DNA from: Adiantum capillus-veneris
Taxonomy: Eukaryota > Streptophyta > Polypodiopsida > Polypodiales > Pteridaceae
NCBI GenBank assembly: GCA_014529385.2
Contig: CM043959.1
Span: 57,638,753 to 57,702,752, forward strand
Direction of reading: 5' to 3'
Length of the DNA: 64,000 bases
In this document: positions 11,201-21,967 of the stretch, piece after piece
Position numbering within the stretch: position 1 is the stretch's first letter
Layout of the letters: each line of letters begins with the position of its first letter
Position numbers and translations under genes: made by a program
Notes under the pieces: generated by a model
Database searches by the model: none
What the model was told of the DNA's origin: nothing
What the model saw: only the letters and a program-made list of their open reading frames with translations

Positions 11201-12322
11201 TTGAGTCACAATTGGGAGAACAAGAATATAAAGGTAAGCCATGTGCAGTACCTCCCCAATAATTATTATTTGTTTTTCTGCGATGATGAGAATGATGCTT
11301 TTCAAATAGTCAGTCAAGGCCAATGGATCATCAGAAACTCACCTCTGTCAGTCTTCAACTGGTACTTAGGATTCAACCCTAGGGGTCCCAAACCTTCTAA
11401 AGCCCCCATCTGGATTGACTTCCCTGATTTTCCAGTAGAATATTACCCTTGGCTCAAAAATATTGGTGCATGCATTGGAAGGGTGCTAGGACAAAGATCT
11501 AGGGGTAGCATCAATCCTAAGTGGGATCCACAGCTGCTTATTGAAGTTGACTTGAAGGCTGAATTGAAAACTTCAGTACCCATTAAGGATTCAGAAGGGA
11601 AACTATTGCACTTGCAAGGAGTGGCATACAAAAACGTGCCTAATGCTTGCTTCCAGTGTTTAAAGCAAGGGCATTTTATTAAGGACTGCCCTGAGCTCAT
11701 CCCCCAGCCAGCTCAAGCCTCTCAACCCCCTCAGGAGAAAAATGATTTTCAACCAGTCCCTAAGAGAAATAACATGAGGAATCACAAGCCCACTAAACCT
11801 ATCTCTTCCAGGAACAAAAACAGTTTCAACCCACTTTTGGAGGACGTATTTGACCCTTTCAGCTATGAATTGAATGCAGAGGTTCTTGAAAACCTGAAGA
11901 CAATAGAAAATAAAGGCAAGGAACACTTTCAGCAGAAACAGGGAGTCAATCCAGACTCTACTTCTTATCCATTGCATAAGGTATTATCTCCTCCAGACAG
12001 TCCTATGAAAGAGGACAGAGATCTACACTCCACTACCTCTTCAGATTCAGATGACATGGCCATCCCTAACACTCAGGTCAGGGTGAATCAAGAGGATGAT
12101 GACACTCTCTTTGAAGCTCAGCTTCTAGAACATGATCTGAGATTAAAAGGACAATTGGAGGTGACATCTTTCAATGCAGTAGACCCTCATTTGTCACTCA
12201 TGGAAGTGGAGAGGCTGCCTATCCCTCCCAATGTTTCAAGCAAAAGAAAGAAGGAAGTGTCTAAGGATCCCACCAGGGCCTCTCTGACTCTGACCAAGCC
12301 AAACAAAAATAACAAGAAATGA
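11201..12322 (+). CDS. LINE L1 ORF1 protein (nucleic-acid-binding, DUF4283-like with CCHC knuckle)
   Basis: A frame of 373 codons, open throughout. Residues ~1-110 resemble the plant LINE ORF1 DUF4283 domain (NYYLFFCDDENDAFQIV, then GQWIIRNSPLSV and IWIDFPDFPVEYY). A zinc knuckle C-x2-C-x4-H-x4-C is at residues 150-163 (CFQCLKQGHFIKDC). The C-terminal half is polar, low in complexity and Lys-rich at the end. ORF1 proteins of this type bind the element RNA. The stop codon overlaps the ORF2 start as ATGA (12319-12322). The ATG at 11201 is the first in frame, but the true start may lie upstream if an N-terminal frameshift exists. Confidence 0.85.
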   Translation: MSHNWENKNIKVSHVQYLPNNYYLFFCDDENDAFQIVSQGQWIIRNSPLSVFNWYLGFNPRGPKPSKAPIWIDFPDFPVEYYPWLKNIGACIGRVLGQRSRGSINPKWDPQLLIEVDLKAELKTSVPIKDSEGKLLHLQGVAYKNVPNACFQCLKQGHFIKDCPELIPQPAQASQPPQEKNDFQPVPKRNNMRNHKPTKPISSRNKNSFNPLLEDVFDPFSYELNAEVLENLKTIENKGKEHFQQKQGVNPDSTSYPLHKVLSPPDSPMKEDRDLHSTTSSDSDDMAIPNTQVRVNQEDDDTLFEAQLLEHDLRLKGQLEVTSFNAVDPHLSLMEVERLPIPPNVSSKRKKEVSKDPTRASLTLTKPNKNNKK

Positions 12323-15300
12323 AGTGCCCAAATATCAAAATTGTCTCCTTGAACTGTAAAGGGCTCACTGATCCCACCAGAGCTCAAGCTATCAAAAACT
12401 AGTTCTTGGACACAAGCCTTAAACCAGACTTTATTTGTCTGCAGGAAGTCAAGGTCTCTGGCCAGGCTCTGATTTCTAACCTTCAGAGGTTGGGTGCAGG
12501 ATATAAATGGTACTCCACTTCACATTCTCATGGTAAGGGTGGAGCAACTATTGGAGTGTCTGGTAAGTATGCTAACCTGGTTCTGAATGTCAAATCAGAT
12601 GCTAAAGGTAGCTGGGTTGCTATTTCTCTTGATAAACCTTTTGATTTTACTGTTATGTCCATCTATGCTTCTAATTCCACATTAGAAAGAGCTGGAATGT
12701 GGGACGAGCTCTCCACTATGTCTGGACATGTGTTGTGGGCTGGGGACTTTAATATGGTAGAATCTGTGCAGGACAGGTGGCAACAATTGGGACAAGCAGT
12801 ACATGGGAATGAAAAAGCCAAATGGGATAATGCAGCCACTAAACTTAAACTTGTTGATGTATCAGAAGAGACTGGTATGACTTGGTCTAACAGGCAGCAT
12901 GGCAATTGTTTCAGAGCAGCTAGGTTGGACAGATGCTACCTGAGCTCTGAGCTCTGAGCTCCTTGATTCTATATGGCAGGTAAACTGCAGTAAGGACAGT
13001 TCTTTGTTATTGTCTGATCATGCACCTGTTATTGTAGAGATTCAGAAATAAATATGCATGTACAGGGCAGGTTGGCCTCATCTTGATCAAACTCTATTGA
13101 GCATTGATGTTATTAGAGATAAAATCACAAGGTACTTTGACCATGCTTTTGCTGTTAACTCTGTCAAAGCCTGGGATCAAGCAGTGAAACTTTCTCAAAA
13201 ACTGCTAACTGAGTACAAAAAGAAAGCTAGAGTACTTAGAGAAAACAGAAGGATGATGATAAGGAGGCACATTGAGACCTTAGAAATTGGTCTAAACCCA
13301 GGGATTCCTTCTAGTCCCCTTTTGAATGAGCTTAAAGAAAAACTTAAGACAGAAGAGCTCCTAGCTGCCAAGGCCTCACTCCATTGGACAAGGGACTTTT
13401 GGGCAGGAAAGATTGACAGACCAGATAAAAGTATGTTCAATTTGTTAAAAAAGAAAAAATCTAAGGACTTTATCCCCTTTCTCAAGAATGCTGAAGGTTG
13501 TGTGGTGGATTCTCATGAGCAGAATCTTAAAGTGGCTAAGGACTTCTACTCTGACATTTTTCTTCTCCCCCTAAAAGAGGGGTTGTCCAGTCTAATGCAA
13601 GGGCTACAATTGCTCGCATTAGGAAAAAAACTGTTCCTATGCAGCTAGCCAAGCAGATGGACCAGCCTCTATCAGAGGGGGAGATCGTTGAGGCTATCGA
13701 TTCTCTTAAGGATGGTAAATCACCTGGTTCTGATGGTATTCCCAATGAGTTTTTCAAAATTTACAAGAAGTTCCTGGTCCCACACCTTTTGTCCATATGG
13801 AGTGAGGCCAACAGAATAGGAGCTCCGTCTACCACCATGAATACTGGCATCATCAGGCTCATTCACAAAAGGGGACACAAGGAAGACCTGGGGAACTGGA
13901 GGCCTATTTCCTGTCTGACTTCTGTTTATAAAGTGTTTTCATTAACTCTAGCTAGGAGATTGAGTAACTTTATGCATCAGATAATCCTTCCTGAGCAAAA
14001 GGGTTTTATCAAGGGTAGATTTATTCTTGATGCCATCATCACCTTGTGGGAGGCCATAGATTTCTTGCAGGACAATGAGTTGGATTACATCTTTTTCAAA
14101 ATTGACTTTGATAAGGCCTATGACAGGATGGAATGGGACTTCATATTCCAATCTCTGCATGACACTGGGTTTGGCAAGAAGTTCATTAAATTTGTTCAGA
14201 TTTTATTTGGTAATGCCTTTGCGAGGGTTTCAATTAATGGGGATCTTTCTGAATCCTTTTCTCTGCAGAGATCCATCAGACATGGTTGCCCAATTGCTCC
14301 ATTGCTGTATGCTATTTGTTTAGACTCTTTGGGATGGTTAGTACAGGATGCCTTGGATAAGGGGCACATCAAGGGCATAAAAATTCCTGGGGCTCAAAAG
14401 GATCTGGTCCTTCAGCAATTTGCAGATGACACTACCTTTATCATGGCCAATGACAGGGAATCAGTTGAGAAATTTTGGAACTGCTTGGACACTTTCTACC
14501 AGGCCAGTGGGTCTCAAATAAACCATGCTAAAACTGGGTTTAAATGCTCCAGTGATCAGATCCCTCAGATCATTTCAGATGCTGGGTGCAAGCAAATAAG
14601 GGAAGGACATGTCTTCAGGCTGCTTGGCATCCCTATGGGGTTCAAAGTCACTTATGCTCAGAGATGGGAGTGGGTTGTCCACAAATTCAAGCAAAAAACG
14701 CAATATTGGCAATTTCACCATTCTTCAGTTTCATCTAGGGCCTTTGTGTTAAATCATTACTTGCTCCCCTCACTGATTTTTTTTCTGTCTTGCTGGTTCC
14801 CAACTCAATTCCAACTGAACAAGGTTATCAGTTTAGCCAGGAACTTTTTGTGGGGTGGAGGTATTGATCATCCCAGGGTCTCCAAAGTGTCATGGGACAC
14901 ATGTTGTCTGCCAAAAGAGAAAGGAGGGCTGGGTATTTTAAACATAAAGATGCTTGTTGTAAAAATGGATGCTAAATGGATTTGGAGAGCTTCTGATTCT
15001 GAAGATTATTGGGCCTTACTTCTGAAAAGGGACATCCACAGGTTCAAGCAGAAGCACTATAAGGCTTGGAGCAATCTTCAGCTAAGGGACATCCTCCTGG
15101 CCCCAGTGGAGTGTGTACCTTATTGGTCCAAGTTGGTATGCAGAATGTGGAATGCCTGGAATGCTGTTAAAGCTTGTTGGAAACCTAAAAAGGAAATCTT
15201 GTCTAACTATTGCTCCTTCCTGCTAGACTCCTTCTGGTTTGGTTTTTTTGTAGGTAAAGCTGATGTTGTTGTTGGCAGAAGAGGGCACAAACTCTTTAAA

Positions 15301-16164
15301 GCTGGAATTAAGAACTGGCAAGACTTGCTAGAAAATGGGGTTTTGAAGCCTCCTCACTTACTACAAAGAGATTTTCACATCTCTCAAGCAGATGACAATT
15401 GGTGTAGACTAAGGGCAGAGATGTGTATGGCACGCTGTGCTTTACCAATCAGAGCCTCTCATACCACCTGCAAACTGTCCCATATTACTCAGTTGATGAT
15501 AAAGCAATTCAAAGTCAAAGGAATAGTTGAGCACTCTCTCAAGCAAAAGCTCAATAGACTGTGGAAGGTGTGCTGGAGCAGTAAGCAGTGGACATATAGA
15601 TTCAAGCGTCTATGGGCATTCCCAAGCTCTAACAAGCATAGTACTTTATTATGGCTTCTCATACATCAGGGAATCTGGACAGCCAAAAGAGCTATGAAGG
15701 CTTGTCTTGGAAATGGGAAATGTAGCAGATGCAAGGTGGAGTTGGAAGACTGCTGTCATCTCTGGTTTAATTGCAATGAAAATAAACCCATCATCAAACT
15801 GGTGCAGAATGTTATCTCTCAAGTCTCGCTGAAAATAATGGATTACAAAGACCTGTTGTTGGGTAACTGCAAAGGGTTGGATGTACCTTTATGGAACCTG
15901 TGGAGAGGACACATCCTCTGGCACATTTGGTTGAAGAGGAATGCTTCTGTTTTCCAACAGCCTGTCTCCCATCCCCTCTCTATTCTCTTTAATGACCTTA
16001 AGTCTTCGGCCACTCAACTATGTAATAAAGCTTGTTATCTGTTGTATGAGGATGAAACCATCGCTTCTCTTCAGCTCAATTTAAGGTGGCAGCAATGGAA
16101 TGTATGCTTGGCCAAAGTCTTTCAAGATACAAGACTCAAGATGAAAGAAGCCTTAGCTTTCTGA
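12319..16164 (+). pseudogene. LINE L1 ORF2: endonuclease and reverse transcriptase, disrupted
   Basis: The ATG at 12319 overlaps the ORF1 stop. Endonuclease motifs are in order: VSLNCKGL, CLQEVK, GDFNM, and SDHAP near 13013-13027. Lesions: in-frame TAG at 12400 (a Trp codon is expected), a 7-nt TGAGCTC-type tandem duplication at 12941-12960 that shifts the frame, TAA at 13048, and a second shift near 13565-13600. From 13639 the RT is open for 841 codons: KIDFDKAYDRM (catalytic Asp), RHGCPIAPLLYAICLDSL, QQFADDTTF (FADD), then the C-terminal knuckle C-x2-C-x8-H-x4-C (CSRCKVELEDCCHLWFNC). It ends ...MKEALAF without an RNase H domain. It is the C-terminal partner of ORF1 at 11201-12322. Confidence 0.88.
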
Positions 16165-16558
16165 TCTCTTGCTTGGGGCTAACTCACCCCCTTCCTGTGG
16201 GTTCATTGTAATGTTTTATTTCTGCATCTTTTAATACAATTCAACTTTTCTCAAAAAAATAAAATAAATCATGGTTCCTTCCCAACATCATCGTCGGCAT
16301 CATTATTTTCGTCACAATCTTCAACAACAACATCGTCCCTTCTTCTAGCCATTATCGCTTTAGCCCACACACACACACACACAGAGTGTGTCGCCACTTG
16401 CATGCAAAAATAAAAACTTGGTGCTTTTGATTCATGCAAAGTGCAGTCCTAAATTTGTACCTTTACTTTCACTCAAGGCTTGTGTTGGCATCTTGTTTAA
16501 TTCTCTCTAATGAGCTATTTTCCAAAATGTGTAGTTCATATCTTTTCCAAAATGTGTA

Positions 16559-16630
16559 GTACATATCTCTTGGTAAGAGCGTGCGATACGACCTGTACAT
16601 ATCTCTTGGTAAGAGCGTGCAATACGGCAG
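16559..16630 (+). repeat. Tandem duplication, 2 x 36 bp
   Basis: GTACATATCTCTTGGTAAGA... starts at 16559 and 16595. A second overlapping duplication of TTTTCCAAAATGTGTAGT lies just upstream (about 16519 and 16543). Confidence 0.85.
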
Positions 16631-16938
16631 GTCGCGCGAGCTCCTATAGAGAATGAAAAGATACACACTCCCAAGCGGATGTGCGCGCACACCCGCAAGA
16701 GTATAAAATTAATGGTCAAAAATTATATTCTCAGTTTGGCATTTTGACCACGCAAAAATGTGCATGCATGATGCTCTCATGATCTCATCTGAGCTTCACA
16801 ATACTTCTGAGCAAGGCTTGCATGATGTTCTTGACAGAGACACACAGGCGCATACACATATGTTTTATCACCATTTTAATGTAGGAGGTGCCCTCATCAG
16901 AAAACCAACAGGTTAGTCGATTGTGTGTGTGTGTGGAT

Positions 16939-16939
16939 G

Positions 16940-16965
<26 letters not shown>
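16939..16965 (+). repeat. (GA)n tract upstream of the ALS3-like gene
   Basis: A GA run of about 27 nt, some 470 bp before the start codon. GA/CT tracts are common in plant promoters and 5' UTRs; any regulatory role here is inference. Confidence 0.85.
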
Positions 16966-16971
<6 letters not shown>

Positions 16972-17435
16972 AGAGGGAGAGATTCTTGTGTGATGCAATT
17001 AGGAACCCACTCTGTCGATTAGCTAGTCGAATATGGTGCAAAGGCTAGCGTAACTTATGTGCTATCTGTATTCAACAATGACTTATACTGAAGAGGGAGA
17101 TGTGCTTTAACAGCGCTACATCATGTGCACATATTACGAGTTTGTCAAAGTGTTAATTTTGCCCGTGAACTGTTTAATGACATGCTATGCACCTTGTACA
17201 AGGCCTGCACCGCAAGGATAGAGGTTAGAGAAGAAGAGCAATGAGAGGAACAAATGACATAACAGCATGAATATGTTGTGTGCTAAAGAGTGGACAAATG
17301 TGCAAATCAGATTCGAGGATCTCAATTGTTTCTGCACATACTGTATGTATTGATTATTTTGTTCCCTGTCCATATCCTCATCGTGTCCTCTCTCTTGGTT
17401 TCAGATTGAATTGTGTTGGCTTCAAACCTGTCACC

Positions 17436-17687
17436 ATGGTACAAATTGAAACAGATTACATTGCCCTATTGAAGGAATATGCTAAGGGTTTGCTGAAGCC
17501 TGTAGCTGCTCTCTTAATTGTCAGCATCGCTATTTCTATCTCAATCTTTCAGAAACTAGGCATAGGCAGGGAGATGGCATATGCTGTCTTTCGAGCTTTC
17601 CTCCAACTTTCTATCATTGGATTTGTCTTACAATTTATATTCACACAACAAAATGTGGCATGGATTATCATAGCCCACCTCTTCATG
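17436..17687 (+). CDS. ALS3: ALS3/STAR2-like (FetB/UPF0014 family) membrane protein, exon 1 only
   Basis: An 84-codon exon from ATG (context CACCATGG, a strong start) to a GT splice donor at 17688 (CTTCATG|GTAAGA), phase 0. The translation has the family hallmarks: KGLLKPVAALL, a hydrophobic segment, FQKLGIGREM, then RAFLQLSIIGFVLQFIFTQ and IIIAHLFM. In plant ALS3/STAR2 these are the first two membrane segments of an ABC-transporter permease partner linked to aluminium tolerance. The rest of the protein (VSVAGYTAGQRA..., then the TVTG and GMI.GGASP regions) is not found in the remaining 46 kb. Either intron 1 is longer than that, or this is a gene fragment. A (GA)n tract and an antisense LINE lie 60 bp past the donor. 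Extending the frame upstream to 17280 adds residues unlike the family. Confidence 0.78.
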
Positions 17688-17741
17688 GTAAGATTCATTA
17701 GTCCGGTATGTGTTTGTCGTTGCTTAACCACATAAAGTAAT

Positions 17742-17746
<5 letters not shown>

Positions 17747-17807
<61 letters not shown>
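17747..17807. repeat. (GA)n tract at the 3' end of LINE E4
   Basis: On the minus strand this is a (TC)n run preceded by three TTTCG units, the tail pattern shared by LINE family E. It lies in the first intron of the ALS3-like gene. Confidence 0.93.
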
Positions 17808-17810
<3 letters not shown>

Positions 17811-18660
17811 GAAACGAAACGAAATGTTATATTAAACGTCTTCAAAAGCCAAAATGACCTATGAGACCAAACTGAAAGAATCTTGGTGGTCTAATACAAT
17901 GACTGGGTACAAAAATAAAATGAAGTAAAGTGAAAAACCAAAATCTTAACTGCTAGATGTGAACCAAGCAGCTAGCTTGAACTGTGTAGGATATGAGTAG
18001 GGGGGTGAAAGTAGTGACTGGGGGACTAATACAATACAATGTGGATGTGCGTGTGGGAATATAATGGGTGAGAGCTGATGCAAGGTGTACAATCCTTAAA
18101 AGAGCTAAATCATAGGAGATCCATCATCGATCGTTGGCGGTTCTCATCAATCTCCTCCATTTGTGCACATAGTGCTCTTCATCCTCTGCCCCACCTCCAC
18201 ATACTTTGCATGTCTTAAAATCATCATGAATATGTGTTGGCCGCCCAACCTTAAACTCTAGTGTGTGGGATGAGACTCTGAGCTGCCCAATTGCCACTTT
18301 AGCACTATGTGAACATATGTGTCCATATACTTGGATCGCTTGATGAAGCCGTCGTCTAGAATAGTCCTGAAGTGCTCTGTGTAAGATTGCATCCTCAATG
18401 GTAGAGGCTCTCTAGGTGTGATCCATGTCTCAAATGTATAACTGCCGAAGATCCTCCTGCGTGAGGATCCTGTTCATCTCACCACGTGAGAAGCATCTAA
18501 ACGGGGAGTTTGGGTCATATGGAAATGTTGAGAGCGGGCCTGAATGAAACATATGCCCATGTGATCCTAGTTAATCGTTTGTCTTTTAGGTATTTACTTC
18601 TTTGACAAGATTCCAGGTAGGCAAAATTCCTTTGGTTAGTAATATAAGCAACCCATGCCC
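17808..18660 (-). mobile_element. LINE family E copy E4, 5'-truncated 3' end
   Basis: Its 3' UTR matches those of E1 and E2 (the plus-strand words ATGTTATATTAA, CCAAAATGACCTATGAGACCAA and CTGGGTACAAA). Further in, the minus strand encodes the ORF2 C-terminal domain with decay: DDGFIKRSKYMDTYVH, AIGQLRVSSHTLEF, then a knuckle remnant CKVCGGGAEDEEHY. Several stops and shifts are present. The 5' limit is uncertain, and no PIP-like motif was found in this copy. Confidence 0.75.
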
Positions 18661-18803
18661 GCATTGTATAATCAATTAATTTATTGCTCAACTGGTTGGT
18701 TTAGCGGTGTCACGGGGATGGGCACCATGTGCCAACGGAAAAGAACAGACTGAATAACTTTAGGCACTTCAAATAAAAACCGAAAGAGATGCGCGACACA
18801 CGA
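18661..18803. other. Short gap between E4 and LTR C
   Basis: No feature seen. It ends CACACGA before the LTR start. Confidence 0.4.
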
Positions 18804-20753
18804 TGGTGCAACCAAAGTTGGTCGACCATAGAAGATGACACAAGCAGGTATATAGGTGTAGGGCAAAGAGATAGAGCAGATGGGAAGAGCCCTGGCAGAC
18901 AAGTAGCAGCTGGTATCCATGTATGATGTGGTTTTTCAGACCAAAAGGTCTCCATGAAGGGCCAATTGGGGTGAAAGATGAAGGAGGTCCAAGGTGTTGG
19001 TTTTTGGCCTCAATATGTAGAGCTTGAAGTGTTGGAGGATTAGGTCCAAACGGCTCGTCAAATGGAGTCATGGTGTGCAAGATACGGAGCTTTGAAGTTG
19101 GAGGTAGTTGCATATCTGGGACGGACAGGACGGGATGCCATGTGGTCAGAGCGGGTTTCAGTGCATGGGACTGTAGAGCTCTTTATGTGGGGCATGTCGG
19201 TCCTTTTAGATCCTCGTTTGGAGTCGAGGATGTCAAGATACGGTCAGTCAAAATTTCGTCAGGGGCCAGTTCTGAGCTAGTTTGGCCGCCTCGGTCGGAG
19301 TACCATCTGATATTTTTTGAGCTTCACCATGATTCTTTTGTGTTCTACATGGCAAGCGAAGGCTATGGGAAGTTACAGTGCACCGAACGGAGCCCGGATC
19401 AGGAAGATATTGCAAGTTGAAATTGGTACCAGTTGCTTGCGAGGTGGCGACAAATGAATTTTGCCGGTTTTGACGGCCTCAGTTTGCAATCTAGGGAAAG
19501 TCGAAGTGCAGAGCACGCAGGTGAGTTTGAAGTCCGGAAATGGAGGCTTTTAATGGAAACTTATGGCTCGACCATCTGATAACTGAGCAAGAACTGGGAG
19601 CAGTTGGAAGTTGGGGCAGAAAAAAAGATGAATTTTTTGAAGTTCATGTGGAGTTTTAGGGGGCCTTGAAGGACAAGGGATGGAAGAATGCCATGTGGCA
19701 CAATATTTGCCCCACATGCCATGTGAGGAGCCAGGCTCGCGGGGTATATGAGCTGGGTGTGGCGCCCATTGTGACCAATGAGGTGGAGAAAGAGCTCATG
19801 AGCTCGTTGGCAATGGTGTACCAGTGGTGGGCGCTGCTGCGCGTACGCGGGCGATGGCCTGGTGGCACTTTCTGTTGATGGAGGCAGTTGTGTCTGTTGG
19901 TGCCGTCGACGACGTTGTTGCGCCAGTGATGACGTGGCAGTGCGGTGCCCGCGCGTGCCATAAAGTTGCCAACTATTTTAGTAAGGGGGGATGCCCACAG
20001 TCACGGCGCGGTGACTGTGAGGCTTGAGCCCTTGGACTTAAGGGGATGCACACATGCAGCCGGCTTGGGGACTAAGCATATCGAGTTGACAGGGTTGGTT
20101 TATGCAAAGGGAGAGTCCGAAAATAGCATGTGGTTAATTCAAGAGGAGGAGGAGTTTCACACCTCCAAAAGGAGGAAAAGGGATCCATCTTTGGTCGGAG
20201 GAGGACCTCGTTTTGGAGGGGAGAAGAGAGCTCGGAGGAGAGCTTCCGACGGCGGCAGAGGAAGAATCTTTGTGGCCATAGTTTGCTCCAGGGGAGAGTG
20301 TTGAGCAGGGAAGCATGGTCGTAGTGTCGATGAGAAGCCCGAGGGTTACAAATTGATTGCCTCTTGCTAGCCGAGGGTGTACCGGCTTGGAGATATCTTA
20401 TATATGATGTTTTTCACAAGCAAAACCATTATTGCTGCTGTCACGTGCACATCTAACCCTATGTGCATTTGGACAAGCTACTTCAGGTCCATGGTTCAGA
20501 TCTGCTTAGAACACTAGCTTAGGAAGTGTTTTGGCACCTTTGTGAGCCTGTGCGCAGGCTGTGCATGTCCAGGCACTTAGAGTAGTTGCATAGCCTCTGG
20601 TTGCACACAGCATGATCATAAGCATGACAGTCAGTACCCATCATGAGCATTTTACAGTGCATAGAACCTATTTTCCCAATTTATCCATTTTTCACTTATT
20701 ATTTAATAAGTGACTTTTGTTGGAAAATTGGGTAGGGCAATTCTGCTAAGTTA

Positions 20754-20763
20754 CTATATAAAA
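20754..20763 (+). promoter_or_regulatory. TATA box of LTR C
   Basis: CTATATAAAAAACC occurs at the position expected from the G1 alignment and in the same sense relative to the LTR. A series of AGCGTTTT-type words follows from about 20765. Confidence 0.6.
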
Positions 20764-21479
20764 AACCTAGCGCTAGCACTTTCTGGTAGAAGAGGCAAGA
20801 GAAGTTCCATCAACTTACAGTGCACCTTCTCAGCAAGACCGGCAGTAGGCCTAGCGTTTCCAGCCAACAATAGATCAAGACCAGCGTTTTTGGCTACAGT
20901 TTCAGCCTAGCGTTTTCAGTAGTACTAGTTTCAGCCCTGGTGTTAGCAGATACCAGATCAGCCTTGGCGTTTTGGCTACAAATCTCTTGGAGTTTTTACA
21001 GATTGTAGATAGCCTAGCGTTTTGTAGTTTTCCGGCGTCAGATCAACCCATTGCCTCAGCATTTTCACTTTTCAGCACTTGACACAGCAGATCCCGTCCC
21101 TAGCCTCGCAGACCTCACCTAACTGCAACAAATCCTCGCTGTCCCGGCAGATCAGCCAGCGTTTTCAGTTTCAGCCCGCTGTCCGCAGATTTCAGCATCT
21201 CCGTTTTCAGCGCATCGTCGTCGCATCGTCGCCATCGCCGTCCTTGCCGACACAGTGTCAACATTCAGCAGTTAGCAGATTTGCAGATTTCAGCCCCAAC
21301 GTCTTCAGATTTCAGCCTATCCTCGTCGTCGTCATCATTGTCGTCAACATCGTTGGCAAGTCCATTGCATTTAGACCATTGTACCAAACTTGTGCAATCA
21401 ATAGCATAGACCTCTCTCGCCATAGAGAGGGGGGCCCTTGGAGGAGGGTTTGAGAACCGTCTGGTGTCGTATCTCTCTC

Positions 21480-21498
21480 TCTCTCTCTCTCTCTCTCA
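21480..21498. repeat. Short (CT)n tract in LTR C
   Basis: A CT run of about 27 nt overall (roughly 21471-21498) within the R-U5 part of LTR C. Confidence 0.8.
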
Positions 21499-21967
21499 GT
21501 CTCAGCACCTTTATTCACAATGTCATTCACTTCGTTTGTGATCATTGCACTCTCTCACTAAAGGAACGGAAGGCTCTCCCTTCCGTAAGTAAGAGGAACC
21601 TTTGAGCACAGTTCGGAGCAATCATCTTGAGCAAAGTTCAACATTCACTTCCGTTGCACCTTACAGCTGCACAGTTGGTGTCAATTCGTTCCCTTCCCCT
21701 TTCTTTTCTCTTATTTGTGTGCTTGTGTTCCCGGGTGTGTGTCTGCGATTGTGCCCCCCCGATGGTCTGTTGTGCACAGAGTGATTGAGAGTGGTTGTGG
21801 TATCCCAATGGGTGTGTGTGTGTGTAATTGGGTGCAAACGACGGTTTGCCTGCGAGGTTATGGTGTTTTGAAGGTGAACTCTAGTGGTTAGGGGTGCAGT
21901 GATTGTCCTGGGCTATAGAGAGGCGTACTATTTGTGTGCCGGGTGTGTTACCCTTTTCCCCTATCCA

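Larger units (their letters stand above)
11100..16269 (+). mobile_element. LINE (non-LTR) retrotransposon L1, plant L1 type, near full length
   Basis: ORF1 (DUF4283-like plus zinc knuckle) is followed by ORF2 (apurinic-type endonuclease, reverse transcriptase, C-terminal knuckle), then a short 3' UTR and an A-rich tail (AAAAAAATAAAATAAA, 16254-16269). The exact 5' end is not resolvable; ORF1 homology begins by 11201 and the element may start nearer the CT blocks. I could not identify a target-site duplication by eye. ORF1 is open but ORF2 has two stops and two frameshifts, so this copy cannot make its own ORF2 protein. Confidence 0.85.
16270..17435 (+). other. Upstream region of the ALS3-like gene
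   Basis: It holds a short (CA)n run near 16366-16382, a 36-bp tandem duplication at 16559-16630, a (GA)n tract at 16939-16965 and no transposon ORF. A TTTCAG acceptor-like site just before 17405 could end a 5' UTR intron. No clear TATA box is seen, so the promoter and transcription start are not placed. Confidence 0.4.
18804..21967 (+). repeat. LTR C, about 3.16 kb, related to the G1 LTR
   Basis: The start TGGTGCAACCAAAGTTGGTC and the following ~280 bp align with the start of the G1 LTR. An internal part (about 19740-19980) aligns with the G1 region around its (GC-rich) 4400-4620. The end (CTATAGAGAGGC...GTGTGTTACCC...TATCCA, about 21911-21967) aligns with the G1 LTR end. It is over 1 kb longer than G1, with extra sequence in the R-U5 part. 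No partner LTR, primer site or internal region is visible, so it may be a solo LTR or the left end of a broken element. Confidence 0.68.

Noticed and set aside
17280-17435. Longer N-terminus for the ALS3-like protein starting at 17280
   Set aside because: The extra residues are unlike the family, while the ATG at 17436 has a strong context and fits the expected protein start.
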